DNA of 64,000 nt from UBA868 sp016776875 (GTDB lineage Bacteria > Pseudomonadota > Gammaproteobacteria > Arenicellales > UBA868): positions 248,001 through 312,000 of the forward strand of contig CP179198.1 in assembly GCA_051201585.1 (NCBI GenBank). The letters run 5' to 3'. Made by a program: the position numbers and the translations under genes. Positions 26,499 through 35,233 of this stretch are shown here, one piece after another (position 1 is the first letter of the stretch; each line of letters begins with the position of its first letter). A model generated the notes under the pieces. The model was given only the letters and a program-made list of their open reading frames with translations, made no database searches and was not told the origin of the DNA.

Positions 26499-27563
26499 TT
26501 ACCAGCGATAACCTATCCCAAGTTTTATCGTTTCATCCATTTTGTCGATAGTAGCGGGTACGCCGGAGTCGTATTCAAATTTGAAAGAGGTATCGAGCGT
26601 AAACTTCGAAATGAGCGGAAATTGAATTACCAGCAGTGTGTTAAGGATAATATCGTTGAAGTTATCTAAATTCTGAATGCCATTTTGAGTCAGCGTTGTC
26701 TCGGTGCCCACGCCTAAAAGATTGCTGTTTATTTCAATTTCCCAGCTGAGTGCCGGATATTTTTCTTTATCCTTGTTTTCGCGACTTTCACCGACAAAGG
26801 CGAGGCCGGGCTCGAAAAGAAATTTAAATTTAGGAGAGGTGTACCATTGTTTCCCATAGTACAGGCCCAGGATGTAACGACTTTTTAACTCTGAAAACTC
26901 ATCGGTTTCGTAGAGGATATTTGTCCCGATGTGAGAGCCTTTTTGATGTCCTGTCAGGAAGCGATCCGTTTTGCCGACGATGGTGAACTTATCAGACGTT
27001 TTCTCATTGCTTGCACTGTGCAATTCGCCTTCTCCTCGGATCTTCCACCGAGATTTCAGGTTTTCCCAGGATGCATTAAAGTTGTAGTCAAGCTCATTTT
27101 TTTCAGTATTTCCCGATTGCTTCTCCCACGAAAGCCGCACTTTGCCAGTCGAATGAATTCCGTGGCCAAGAAGCCAGTCCTCTGGATTAACAGCGTCAAT
27201 ATCGATAAGCGAATAGGCTCTGGCGCCCTTTTCTGTAATGACCTCGAAAGGATCCAGTCCAGCCTCAAACTCGGGCACACGGATCACACGACCATCAAGA
27301 AACTTAATCACAACTGATTTTGGAATACGAATTCGAACCACACGCTCGATCGGAATTATAACGAGCCCAACACTTTTAGATTTAAATGAGATTTTTCCTG
27401 CACTGGCTCCTGTTATATCACCCAAAAGAATCGAGCCACTGTTAAGTTCGATACGCGTGGGCTCATCTGTCGCTAGCTCCTGCGCCATTGCGCTGGGAGC
27501 CATCGCGGTGCTGATGAGAAAAAAAACGGTGCCAAAGATTAAGGTCAACCGGCTTTTGCACAT
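26499..27563 (-). CDS. DUF481 family outer-membrane protein
   Basis: About 354 residues. ATG at 27561-27563 gives a signal peptide (MCKSRLTLIFGTVFFL, cleavage near AMAQEL); an in-frame TTG upstream is less likely. The first third resembles a small domain preceding DUF481 (RIELNSGSILLGDITG, VIIPIERVVRI). The rest is the DUF481 beta-barrel-like region: GKVRLSWEKQSGNTEKNELDYNF type alternation, and it ends in the aromatic IGYRW typical of outer-membrane proteins. The family (YdiY-like) has been linked to salt or acid induction in enterobacteria, with no firm function. Monocistronic. Confidence 0.85.
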   Translation of the reverse strand: MCKSRLTLIFGTVFFLISTAMAPSAMAQELATDEPTRIELNSGSILLGDITGASAGKISFKSKSVGLVIIPIERVVRIRIPKSVVIKFLDGRVIRVPEFEAGLDPFEVITEKGARAYSLIDIDAVNPEDWLLGHGIHSTGKVRLSWEKQSGNTEKNELDYNFNASWENLKSRWKIRGEGELHSASNEKTSDKFTIVGKTDRFLTGHQKGSHIGTNILYETDEFSELKSRYILGLYYGKQWYTSPKFKFLFEPGLAFVGESRENKDKEKYPALSWEIEINSNLLGVGTETTLTQNGIQNLDNFNDIILNTLLVIQFPLISKFTLDTSFKFEYDSGVPATIDKMDETIKLGIGYRW

Positions 27564-27719
27564 AGTAGGGAACCCCAATTCTTATCTTACAAATGTCGAC
27601 GAATAATTGCGGCCCAATTATAGATAGTCGCGATCTCAATTCAACCCGAAAGAGCCTGTTGCGCCGGGCGCCTCATGAGTCAGGAGCGTTCGATAGACTG
27701 GGGTTTTACTAAAAACGTA

Positions 27720-28019
27720 CTATCGGCCGGCAGATCGATCTGCGGCTCGCTCATGATAATTTGCCAAAAACTGAATGATGACGCTTGATTCGCTAATCCA
27801 TTCGCTGATTTGATTGGCGGTATCGTGTCTTAGCACCGGGACCGTCAGCCGACCTTGGGCATTGACAAGCTCTGACGACCATTCTGGGTTCTCCCAGATA
27901 TTGCGCTCTTCGAGAGTCAGCCCCAGCTCTTGAGCAGCACGTTTTACTAATTCGCAATAACCGCACCAGTTTCGGGTATAGAGAATTAATTTCTCGTTTT
28001 GAGTGCGCTTCGAATCCAT
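27720..28019 (-). CDS. Glutaredoxin-like / GST N-terminal domain protein
   Basis: A 99-residue single-domain protein with glutaredoxin fold features: LILYTRNWCGYCELVKRAAQ with the redox pair Cys19-Cys22, the cis-Pro loop LTVPVLRHD, and the ESSVIIQFLANYH helix that matches GST N-terminal domains. It could be a stand-alone glutaredoxin or a reduced GST. It lies 12 bases after the end of the ABC permease gene on the same strand, suggesting it is the last gene of the yadGH-type operon. Confidence 0.82.
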   Translation of the reverse strand: MDSKRTQNEKLILYTRNWCGYCELVKRAAQELGLTLEERNIWENPEWSSELVNAQGRLTVPVLRHDTANQISEWISESSVIIQFLANYHERAADRSAGR

Positions 28020-28031
28020 TAATCTTCAGGT

Positions 28032-28805
28032 TTAGGCGCGCAGGCCCCGGCTGTGGGAGAGTAAATAAAGGCTGATCGCAAAAAAGACCATAATGAAAAC
28101 GAGGATCATCCCGTATGAAAAAAATACACTGACATCAGTGATCCCAAGAAAGCCATATCGAAACGCATTGATCATGTAGAGGATGGGATTCGCTTTACTG
28201 ACTTGTTGCCAGAAATCCCCCAACAGGTTTATCGAGTAAAAAACACCACCCAGATAAGTGAGGGGTAGCAAGACAAAAGTAGGCACAATTGAAACATCAT
28301 CAAAGGTCTTCGCAAAAACTGCATTAATAAAACCGCCTAAAGAAAACAAGATGGCGGTCAGAACGACGACACTTGCCAGCACCCATCCATTAAAAATGCT
28401 GAGATCGGTGAACAACAATGAGACACTCGTTACGATTAGCCCTACGAGTACGCCGCGGGCAACGCCGCCGCAGATATAGGCCATCAGAATGATGAGGTTA
28501 GGAGTGGGAGACACCAGAAGCTCTTCAATCGATTTTCCCCATTTGGCGCCGAAAAAAGAACTCACGACATTTTGATAACTGGCGGTGATCACTGACATCA
28601 GAATGAGTCCGGGGACCAGAAAATCCATGTAGTCGAAGCCGTCCATTTGCCCAATTCGTGGGCCGATTAAATTCCCAAAAATTACAAAATAAAGGAGCGT
28701 AGAGATCGCAGGCGGTACGAGCGTTTGCTGCCAAATTCGAGTAAAGCGTGTGATTTCTTTGATAACGATTGTCATAAAAGCGACCAGCATTGCGATGGGA
28801 CTCAT
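28032..28805 (-). CDS. ABC-2 type transporter permease (YadH-like)
   Basis: A 257-residue permease with six predicted membrane helices and the ABC-2 pattern: ITRFTRIWQQTLVPPAISTLLYFVIFG at the N-terminus, ASYQNVVSSFFGAKWGKSIEELLVSP, and the conserved LPLTYLGGVFYSINLL. Members export polysaccharides, lipids or drugs. Together with the ATPase gene (four-base overlap, ATGA type at 28802-28805) it forms a two-gene exporter like E. coli YadGH. The substrate is unknown. No accessory or periplasmic gene is present. Confidence 0.88.
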   Translation of the reverse strand: MSPIAMLVAFMTIVIKEITRFTRIWQQTLVPPAISTLLYFVIFGNLIGPRIGQMDGFDYMDFLVPGLILMSVITASYQNVVSSFFGAKWGKSIEELLVSPTPNLIILMAYICGGVARGVLVGLIVTSVSLLFTDLSIFNGWVLASVVVLTAILFSLGGFINAVFAKTFDDVSIVPTFVLLPLTYLGGVFYSINLLGDFWQQVSKANPILYMINAFRYGFLGITDVSVFFSYGMILVFIMVFFAISLYLLSHSRGLRA

Positions 28806-29731
28806 GACGATGCCTCTTCAGGATGTCGGGTGAGGTCGACAAAAAGTTGCTCAAGACGATTGGCTTTATTTCGCATGCTGGTGACGTGGATTGATGCTGC
28901 CGAAAGGGCGTCATAAACTTCATTTAGCGTTTCGCCCCGTTTGATGTCGACTTCCACGGTCGATCGATCGACTAATCTCGCAATTGAATTCAGTGGCACC
29001 GGCAGCTCTTCTAATTCAGTCTCAAGATCCAGGACATAAGTCTCTAAATTTAGCTGACGGAGTAGTGCACGCATTGATGTGTTTTCGACTAGCGTGCCAT
29101 GATTGATGATGCCGATGTTGCGACAGAGATGCTCGGCTTCTTCTAAATAGTGCGTGGTCAATATAATTGTTGTGCCGGCGCTGTTGATGTTTTTTAAGAA
29201 ATCCCACATGGATCGACGAATCTCGATATCAACCCCCGCTGTGGGTTCATCCAGAATCAGTAAGCGAGGTTCATGGATAAGTGCTCGTGCAATCATCAGA
29301 CGGCGTTTCATGCCACCTGAGAGATGTCCCGCGATATCGTTACGCTTCTCCCAGAGGCCGAGAAGTCGGAGATATTTTTCAGAACGTTGGAGTGCGGTTC
29401 GACGATCGATGCCATAGTATCCCCCCTGGTTACAGATAATCTGTAATGGCGTCTCGAAGATATTAAAGTTGAATTCCTGAGGGACTACGCCAATGAAAGA
29501 TTTTGCTTTCTGGAAATTACGGTCGATATTGACGCCAAAGATCTCGACGTCCCCGGCGGTTTTGAGGACGAGTGAGGTTAGGATTCCGATGACGGTCGAT
29601 TTTCCTGCGCCGTTGGGTCCAAGCAGGGCAAAAAAGTCGCCTTCTGCTACCTTAAGATCCACACCTTTGAGTGCCTGGATCTGGTTTCCATAGGTTTTGG
29701 AAAGATTAGTGGTTTTGAGAGCGTAGGTCAC
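28802..29731 (-). CDS. ABC transporter ATP-binding protein (YadG-like)
   Basis: A 309-residue ATPase. Walker A is LGPNGAGKST, Q-loop in GVVPQEFNF, signature LSGGMKRRL, Walker B LLILDEPTAGVD, and the switch His in ILTTHYLEEAEHL. The C-terminal extension of about 90 residues (VEVDIKRGETLNEVYDALS) is the DUF4162-like region of drug and polysaccharide exporters. Its stop overlaps the permease start. The pair matches YadG/YadH of gammaproteobacteria. Confidence 0.92.
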   Translation of the reverse strand: MTYALKTTNLSKTYGNQIQALKGVDLKVAEGDFFALLGPNGAGKSTVIGILTSLVLKTAGDVEIFGVNIDRNFQKAKSFIGVVPQEFNFNIFETPLQIICNQGGYYGIDRRTALQRSEKYLRLLGLWEKRNDIAGHLSGGMKRRLMIARALIHEPRLLILDEPTAGVDIEIRRSMWDFLKNINSAGTTIILTTHYLEEAEHLCRNIGIINHGTLVENTSMRALLRQLNLETYVLDLETELEELPVPLNSIARLVDRSTVEVDIKRGETLNEVYDALSAASIHVTSMRNKANRLEQLFVDLTRHPEEASS

Positions 29732-29801
29732 GCGGTACCGCTAAGCAGAGTTAAACCCAAGTGATGGGGATGAAATATAAATTTTCAAGTCCCAAATTTT
29801 G

Positions 29802-31139
29802 TCAGTGGCCGAGCACGCATTTTTGGTAAAGATCTTTAAGCTTATTGTCTGGATCGTATTTCGCTTTGAGGGCTTGATATTCATCACCGCCGAAAATCTC
29901 GCTGAATTCCTCTCTGGGATAAAAGCTTTCAGAGTACAGCGACTTGATACCGCCCAATTCGGCGACCTTCTCCTCAATAAGCCGATTAAAGTGACCGGTT
30001 GGGTAGGCCTGTTGCGACCGGATGCCATCCCAAAACCCGAAATTGATATAAAGCGTATCTTTCCTCATTGGAAAGAGGGGATACGCGCCTCGACCCCCAT
30101 CATGGCGGGCAGGACAGATCCAAACCGGGCGAATACCGATTTCTTGATCAAAAAACTGGAGAAACTCCGGCGCATTTTCAATGGGGATGTCAACATCCTG
30201 AATGACCGATTCGCGATGAATGCCCGTTAGCCGGTTGAGTTGTCGCGTCAAGCCCACCCGGGTATTCCATCGCATCACTTTTTGATAGGTGATGGAATTG
30301 AGACGCTTTCGGCCCAGAAGTCGGCGCACTAACGGGTTTTGAGCGAATAGATTTTTCGAGCACCAGAACCAGTCTGTGTCCCAACGCCATAGATAGTCTC
30401 GAACGGTTAGGTAATCTTCACTTCGAGACCTTATTGCGCGATAAAAAATATCAAGGTAGGTGTAGTCGCTTGTGTACGGTGCTTCATCGCAGAATTCCCC
30501 TAAAACCAGATAGTGATCGCCTGGTGCGAAGACAACGCCATCGACGAAGTCATAACTGCCGCGACACGTCTCATCTATTTTTTTAAAGAAATCTTGGGCG
30601 CGGTTACAGTGGATATAGGTCAGGCGGACATACGGTTTTACTGGAATGCCTTCAATCTCCAGGCGCAAAATGTAACCCAGGGTGCCGTAAGAGTTGGCGA
30701 GCCCCAAAAAAAGATCACGATATTCATTATCGGGACGGCACGTGATGACGTCGCCATTACCGAGCAGTACGTCCATCTCGTGAACCGTTTCATGGGGTAG
30801 GCCGTAGCGAAATGAGGTTGATTCGATTCCGATACCACCAACCGCTCCTCCTATGGTGATTGACTTTAATTGAGGTACGACTGCCGGCATCATGCCATGC
30901 GCAAGCGCCGCATCTGCTAGATCTTCGTAGGTGACCATGCCTTCGGTTTCAATGGATCTTGAGGCCGGGTCTACCGAGAGGACATGTTGAAAGTTTCGAA
31001 CATCCAGTCCGGAGTCGCTTGCGTCTCGGTTACGGAAAAGATTCGATGTGGCCTTATCAAGCCGGATGTTTGGTCCGGTGTGCGAGCGTAAGCTCTGGCG
31101 TAGATTCTCGAGACGCTGTGGGTAGCCCATTTGTGTCAC
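29802..31139 (-). CDS. FAD-binding oxidase similar to delta(24)-sterol reductase DHCR24
   Basis: A 445-residue flavoprotein of the FAD-linked oxidase (PF01565) family. The FAD-binding region has HVLSVDPASRSIETEGMVTYEDL, then VVPQLKSITIGGAVGGIGIES and SFRYGLPHETVHEMDVLLGNG, closely recalling the DHCR24/DWARF1 motif GIESSSHKYGL. The rest continues through SYGTLGYILRLEI and ends with a C-terminal FGGDEYQALKAKYDPDNKLKDLYQK typical of this group. In eukaryotes the enzyme reduces a sterol side-chain double bond. In bacteria members of this group are of unknown substrate, perhaps lipid. It follows the gamma-glutamyltransferase gene by nine bases and is probably co-transcribed with it. Confidence 0.85.
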   Translation of the reverse strand: MTQMGYPQRLENLRQSLRSHTGPNIRLDKATSNLFRNRDASDSGLDVRNFQHVLSVDPASRSIETEGMVTYEDLADAALAHGMMPAVVPQLKSITIGGAVGGIGIESTSFRYGLPHETVHEMDVLLGNGDVITCRPDNEYRDLFLGLANSYGTLGYILRLEIEGIPVKPYVRLTYIHCNRAQDFFKKIDETCRGSYDFVDGVVFAPGDHYLVLGEFCDEAPYTSDYTYLDIFYRAIRSRSEDYLTVRDYLWRWDTDWFWCSKNLFAQNPLVRRLLGRKRLNSITYQKVMRWNTRVGLTRQLNRLTGIHRESVIQDVDIPIENAPEFLQFFDQEIGIRPVWICPARHDGGRGAYPLFPMRKDTLYINFGFWDGIRSQQAYPTGHFNRLIEEKVAELGGIKSLYSESFYPREEFSEIFGGDEYQALKAKYDPDNKLKDLYQKCVLGH

Positions 31140-31148
31140 GAAAGCGCC

Positions 31149-32735
31149 CTAAAACCCGACAGTCTGCCCATCTTTTCGGGGATCAGAGCCGCCGGCATAG
31201 CCGTCTCCGCAACGCATGACGACCTGACCGCCGCCAAAAAGCCCGGCTTTTTCGTGAGGTCGTATCTGATGGCCACGACGTGATAGCTCTGCTTCAAGAT
31301 GGGCAAGACCCGATTCGAGCGTGACGGCGAAGTCTTCATGAACATGCCATCTCGGTGCGTCGAGTGATTGTTGGGGCGAGCATCCATGGTGAATGATCGC
31401 ATTTAACAGCTGAATTTGACCCTGGGGCTGATGATGCGCACCCATGACGCCAAAAGCCATGACGGGCTTACCATTTTGAGTCGCAAACGCGGGAATAATC
31501 GTGTGGAACGGTTGCTTGTTTCCCGCGACTTGGTTTGGATGCCCGTCTTCAAGTGCAAAACCGGCGCCGCGGTTATGCATAGAAATCCCAGTTCCCGGCA
31601 CGACCATTCCTGATCCGAAGTTGTCGTAATGAGACTGGATCATAGACACCATCATGCCAGATGCATCTGCTGTGGCAAGATAAACCGTTCCTTTGTCGCG
31701 ATGAAAATTGATATTGGGAGTCCGCGCCTGGTCGATGCTAATCTCCCCCGCACATTTTTGAAGGACTTGATCGTTGAGAATTTCATCACTGGAAATTTGC
31801 ATCGTTTTGGGATCAGACACATTTTGATGCGCAATAAAAAAACCGGCTTTTATTGCCTCGATCTGAAGATGGATACTGTCCGCCGATAACATTTCATAGC
31901 GGTCAATTGAGAGATATTTCAGAATGCCGGCTGCGATTAAAGTGACAATGCCTTGTCCGCTAGGGGGAATTTCATGAATGGTGAAATCACCATAGTCATT
32001 CTGGATGCAATCGGTCCAGAACCCCCTGTGGTTAGCGAGATCGTCTACCGTCATTAGGCCACCGTGTTTTTTGCTATCCGCTGCGATCTTCTGCGCCAAT
32101 CTTCCGCGATAAAAGCTGTCTCCTTTTGTCGCGGCGATCTCTCGTAGAGACTCGGCCATTTGGGGACAGCTGAATTTTTCTCCCAACCGGGGCGCGCGAC
32201 CGTCAATTGCAAAGGTCTCCGAAAAGCCTTCATGATGCGCAAAAGCGTTGAAGGAGCGATCCCAGTCCTGCGCCAGTATGGGGGAGATATGATATCCGTC
32301 TTGCGCATATTCGATAGCCCGCTTGAAGAGTCGATCGAAAGATAGGCTGCCAAATTTCTCCCAAAGTTGTACCCAGGTATCGACCGCACCGGGAACGGTG
32401 ACGCTGTTCCATCCATTTTCAGGCATCTGGTCATTGCCTGAGAAATAATCAGGAGACCACCCGGCAGGTGATCGACCACAGCCATTAAAACCGCTTACGC
32501 CGGAATCATCCGAGACGATTGCAAAGGCGTCTCCGCCAATGCTGTTCATGGTGGGCTCAACGACGGTTAAACAGATTGCGGTCGCGACCGCCGCGTCAAC
32601 TGCATTGCCGCCTTCTTGAAGAATTTCAAGACCTGCTTGCGCAGCTAACGGTTGCGAGGTGCTGACCATTTGTCTGGCATACACGGTCGAGCGCCTTGAC
32701 GAAAAAACGTGGCTTGAATCAACCTGCTCAAACAT
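31149..32735 (-). CDS. Gamma-glutamyltransferase family protein
   Basis: A 528-residue Ntn-hydrolase of the gamma-glutamyltranspeptidase family. The proenzyme is cleaved at a Thr: Thr350 in DKGTVYLATADASG is the expected nucleophile, dividing a large subunit of 349 residues from a small one. Other signatures: EGGNAVDAAVATA, VTVPGAVDTW, MHNRGAGF and the C-terminal SLDAPRWHV. No signal peptide is visible, so it is probably cytoplasmic, unlike the classic periplasmic Ggt. The exact substrate is uncertain, because several related acylases have the same fold. The DHCR24-like gene follows directly. Confidence 0.88.
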   Translation of the reverse strand: MFEQVDSSHVFSSRRSTVYARQMVSTSQPLAAQAGLEILQEGGNAVDAAVATAICLTVVEPTMNSIGGDAFAIVSDDSGVSGFNGCGRSPAGWSPDYFSGNDQMPENGWNSVTVPGAVDTWVQLWEKFGSLSFDRLFKRAIEYAQDGYHISPILAQDWDRSFNAFAHHEGFSETFAIDGRAPRLGEKFSCPQMAESLREIAATKGDSFYRGRLAQKIAADSKKHGGLMTVDDLANHRGFWTDCIQNDYGDFTIHEIPPSGQGIVTLIAAGILKYLSIDRYEMLSADSIHLQIEAIKAGFFIAHQNVSDPKTMQISSDEILNDQVLQKCAGEISIDQARTPNINFHRDKGTVYLATADASGMMVSMIQSHYDNFGSGMVVPGTGISMHNRGAGFALEDGHPNQVAGNKQPFHTIIPAFATQNGKPVMAFGVMGAHHQPQGQIQLLNAIIHHGCSPQQSLDAPRWHVHEDFAVTLESGLAHLEAELSRRGHQIRPHEKAGLFGGGQVVMRCGDGYAGGSDPRKDGQTVGF

Positions 32736-32865
32736 GATGTAGTTCCCGGGAAATGATGAATTTAGGGTAAAGCGCCTGAACGAGACACGATTGATAAAAC
32801 GTTGACTCGATTGCAGTCTAGCACTCGATTGCAGGGATTAAAGTAAAGCGTTGGGGGTTGTGCGT

Positions 32866-34137
32866 CTAAGTTTGGATTCTGCATTGCTGCTCGAGATTTG
32901 TTAGAAGCTCGGTGTAATGCCCTTTTTCTTTTGCCATATCGGCCCGCAAGCGCTGACTGCAGTGCGCATCAAGCGGCATGAGCAATGGCTCCCATCGGTA
33001 GGTAACAGGCTGATTGGGCTCGACGTCACCAGTTAAAATTTTTGCCACCCGGTCCGCGGGGTTATCAAACCAGGCAAGATTGCCTCGACTTCGAACAATA
33101 TCAAGGTGTGCCATCCCTTCTCCCGCGATATAGGTGTGAAGGCCTTTGTCGTCTTCCTCAATTGAGGCGTGAATATGCCCGTTTAGAATACTGCGTGCCC
33201 CCCGCCTCAACAGTTCCTGACGTAACCACTCACCTTCACCGAAGTTCTCGATACTGTGATCGCTCGGGCGGGTCTCTGGTGGTCGCAGATCAGTAATAGG
33301 ACGATGACTGAAGACGACATAATCCCGAACACCCGGATTTTGGGAGAGGGGTGGTATTTGCCTTAACATGACGCCTCTTTGACCCGACGACCAGGGGATG
33401 GTATCTGCCGCTGTATCAAGATTAATAAATTGGATGCCACCTAATTTAAAAGTTGAATTTCGAGGTCCCACTTGATTCTCAAACCAGTGCAGGAGATTCT
33501 GATCCCAGCCCCTGACGATATCGTGGTTACCAATGGCAGCATACACCGGAATCGGGCTACTCGACAGATGCCGCATGACGTTTTGGTCGTCGCCCGGCTG
33601 ATAGTAAATATCACCGATTAAAATCAGAAATTGGGCATCAAGTTGCGCTGAGCGTTTTAATACCCATTCCAGCTCGCGATCGCCCCCGCTGTCGCCAATG
33701 GCTGCAAATCGGAAATTGTCCCGAAAGGGGACGTTCCACTTCAGCGTCATCGCGCGCTGCCCGATCGCTTCTCCCCGGACCCGGCGTCTGAGACCCACTG
33801 ATACTTCTTCAAATAAACGACCATCCCCAGAGATCTGCAAATCAGCTTTGGGATGAATATTATCGATGCTAATCTCGAACCGTCCGCGCACGTTCAGTGA
33901 TGGCTCTGGCGCAAAAGCGCGCCACTCGAGCCGCTGATCGTCCGCTCGAACGAAAAACGCGTCTTCGCCACGTGCCGCGAAGTCTTGAGAGGGATGAACT
34001 GCCTTGGATGCCCGGCTACGGGGTTCCGGCATAAACGGCAAACGAAACCCTCGCATCGTAAGCGCGCTGATACCCGTACCCGCCCCGACAAGGGCCAAGG
34101 CACTGAGGAATTGCCGGCGAGAAAGCGATTGCGTCAT
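32866..34137 (-). CDS. Tat-exported metallophosphoesterase
   Basis: A 423-residue protein. Its N-terminus has a twin-arginine signal (SRRQFLSALALVGAG), so it is exported folded. The calcineurin-type metallophosphoesterase domain begins near residue 145: FAAIGDSGGDRE (metal motif I), LILIGDIYYQPGDD, IGNHDIV (GNHD), SHRPITD and the last motif LNGHIHASI. The preceding about 100 residues form a beta-rich domain (RFEISIDNIHPKADLQISG) of unknown role. Likely a periplasmic phosphatase; substrate unknown. The gene stands alone, with about 130 bases between it and the gamma-glutamyltransferase start. Confidence 0.88.
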   Translation of the reverse strand: MTQSLSRRQFLSALALVGAGTGISALTMRGFRLPFMPEPRSRASKAVHPSQDFAARGEDAFFVRADDQRLEWRAFAPEPSLNVRGRFEISIDNIHPKADLQISGDGRLFEEVSVGLRRRVRGEAIGQRAMTLKWNVPFRDNFRFAAIGDSGGDRELEWVLKRSAQLDAQFLILIGDIYYQPGDDQNVMRHLSSSPIPVYAAIGNHDIVRGWDQNLLHWFENQVGPRNSTFKLGGIQFINLDTAADTIPWSSGQRGVMLRQIPPLSQNPGVRDYVVFSHRPITDLRPPETRPSDHSIENFGEGEWLRQELLRRGARSILNGHIHASIEEDDKGLHTYIAGEGMAHLDIVRSRGNLAWFDNPADRVAKILTGDVEPNQPVTYRWEPLLMPLDAHCSQRLRADMAKEKGHYTELLTNLEQQCRIQT

Positions 34138-34387
34138 TACATTAGGAACCGGTCATAAGGCAGCTATTTTGGAGTGCGAAGCCATGAGCGTCTTTAGCTT
34201 CTTAGGCGGCGTCAGCAGGTGTCCGGTGTGATTGAGACTGCCGCGATTTTAGCACCGGACCAAAGGGCGGTTCGTGAAAAGACTGTAATCTTGACCTGGG
34301 TCATCACAGCTAACGCCTGGTTATTTTGTGATTAACGATGGGATATCAGGGGTAGGGATTCCAGACATTTATCCGTATGATTTGGGT

Positions 34388-35188
34388 ATGAAAGGCGCGC
34401 TCCCATCTCGCATTGTTTGTTTGACCGAAGAAACCACCGAGACTTTGTACCGGATTGATGAATCTCACCGCATTGTGGGGATCTCGGGGTTCACCGTCCG
34501 ACCGCCTCAAGCCCGGAAAGAAAAACCTCGGGTCAGCGCGTTTACGAGTGCGAAGATTGATCGAATTCTTGATCTCAATCCAGATTTGGTTCTCGGCTTT
34601 TCTGATCTGCAGGCTGATATTGCCCGCGAACTCATTGTGGCGGGTGTGAGCGTGATGGTCTTCAACCACCGATCGGTTGAGGGCATCTTTGACATGATGG
34701 CTACATTAGGCGCCCTGGTTGGTGCGCCCGATAAAGCAAATACTTTGATTGCAGAGTGTGCGGCCAATATCCAAGATGCACGGTCTGCCAAGAGCGTAAC
34801 GACACCCCGAATCTATTTTGAAGAGTGGGATTCGCCGCAGATCTCGGCAATCCGGTGGGTGTCAGAATTGATTGAGATCGCAGGCGGAATCGATATTTTC
34901 CCAGAACTTGCGGCTTGCCCAGATGGAAAGAGTCGTATCATTGTTGATCCCGACGAAGTGATTCGAAGAGCTCCCGATATTATTATTGGGTCCTGGTGTG
35001 GTAAAAAGTTTCGACCGGAAAAAGTAGCGCAGCGTCTGGGTTGGGATACGATTCCAGCAGTGCAAAATAGTGCATTACATGAAATAAAGTCCGCTGATAT
35101 TTTGCAGCCGGGTCCTGCTGCGCTAACCGATGGCCTCGCACAGCTTCAAAACATTATAAAAAAATGGCACCAGTCTCAGTCTGAGTAA
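34388..35188 (+). CDS. Cobalamin-binding-like protein (BtuF/FepB superfamily) without signal peptide
   Basis: About 266 residues in the helical-backbone periplasmic-binding-protein family (COG0614): RIVCLTEETTETLYRID, IVGISGFTVRPPQAR, ILDLNPDLVLGFSDLQADIA, and the second lobe from RIYFEEWDSP. This subgroup is often annotated as cobalamin-binding protein. No signal peptide is visible from ATG 34388, nor from the in-frame GTG at 34328, so the protein may be cytoplasmic. No btuC or btuD gene is adjacent. Its role therefore stays open; it might bind a corrinoid or heme-like ligand inside the cell. It is convergent with the yej operon. Confidence 0.75.
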   Translation: MKGALPSRIVCLTEETTETLYRIDESHRIVGISGFTVRPPQARKEKPRVSAFTSAKIDRILDLNPDLVLGFSDLQADIARELIVAGVSVMVFNHRSVEGIFDMMATLGALVGAPDKANTLIAECAANIQDARSAKSVTTPRIYFEEWDSPQISAIRWVSELIEIAGGIDIFPELAACPDGKSRIIVDPDEVIRRAPDIIIGSWCGKKFRPEKVAQRLGWDTIPAVQNSALHEIKSADILQPGPAALTDGLAQLQNIIKKWHQSQSE

Positions 35189-35233
35189 TATCTGGCGATC
35201 TTTTATTCTTTTTCATCATAGACGCTGATCGGC

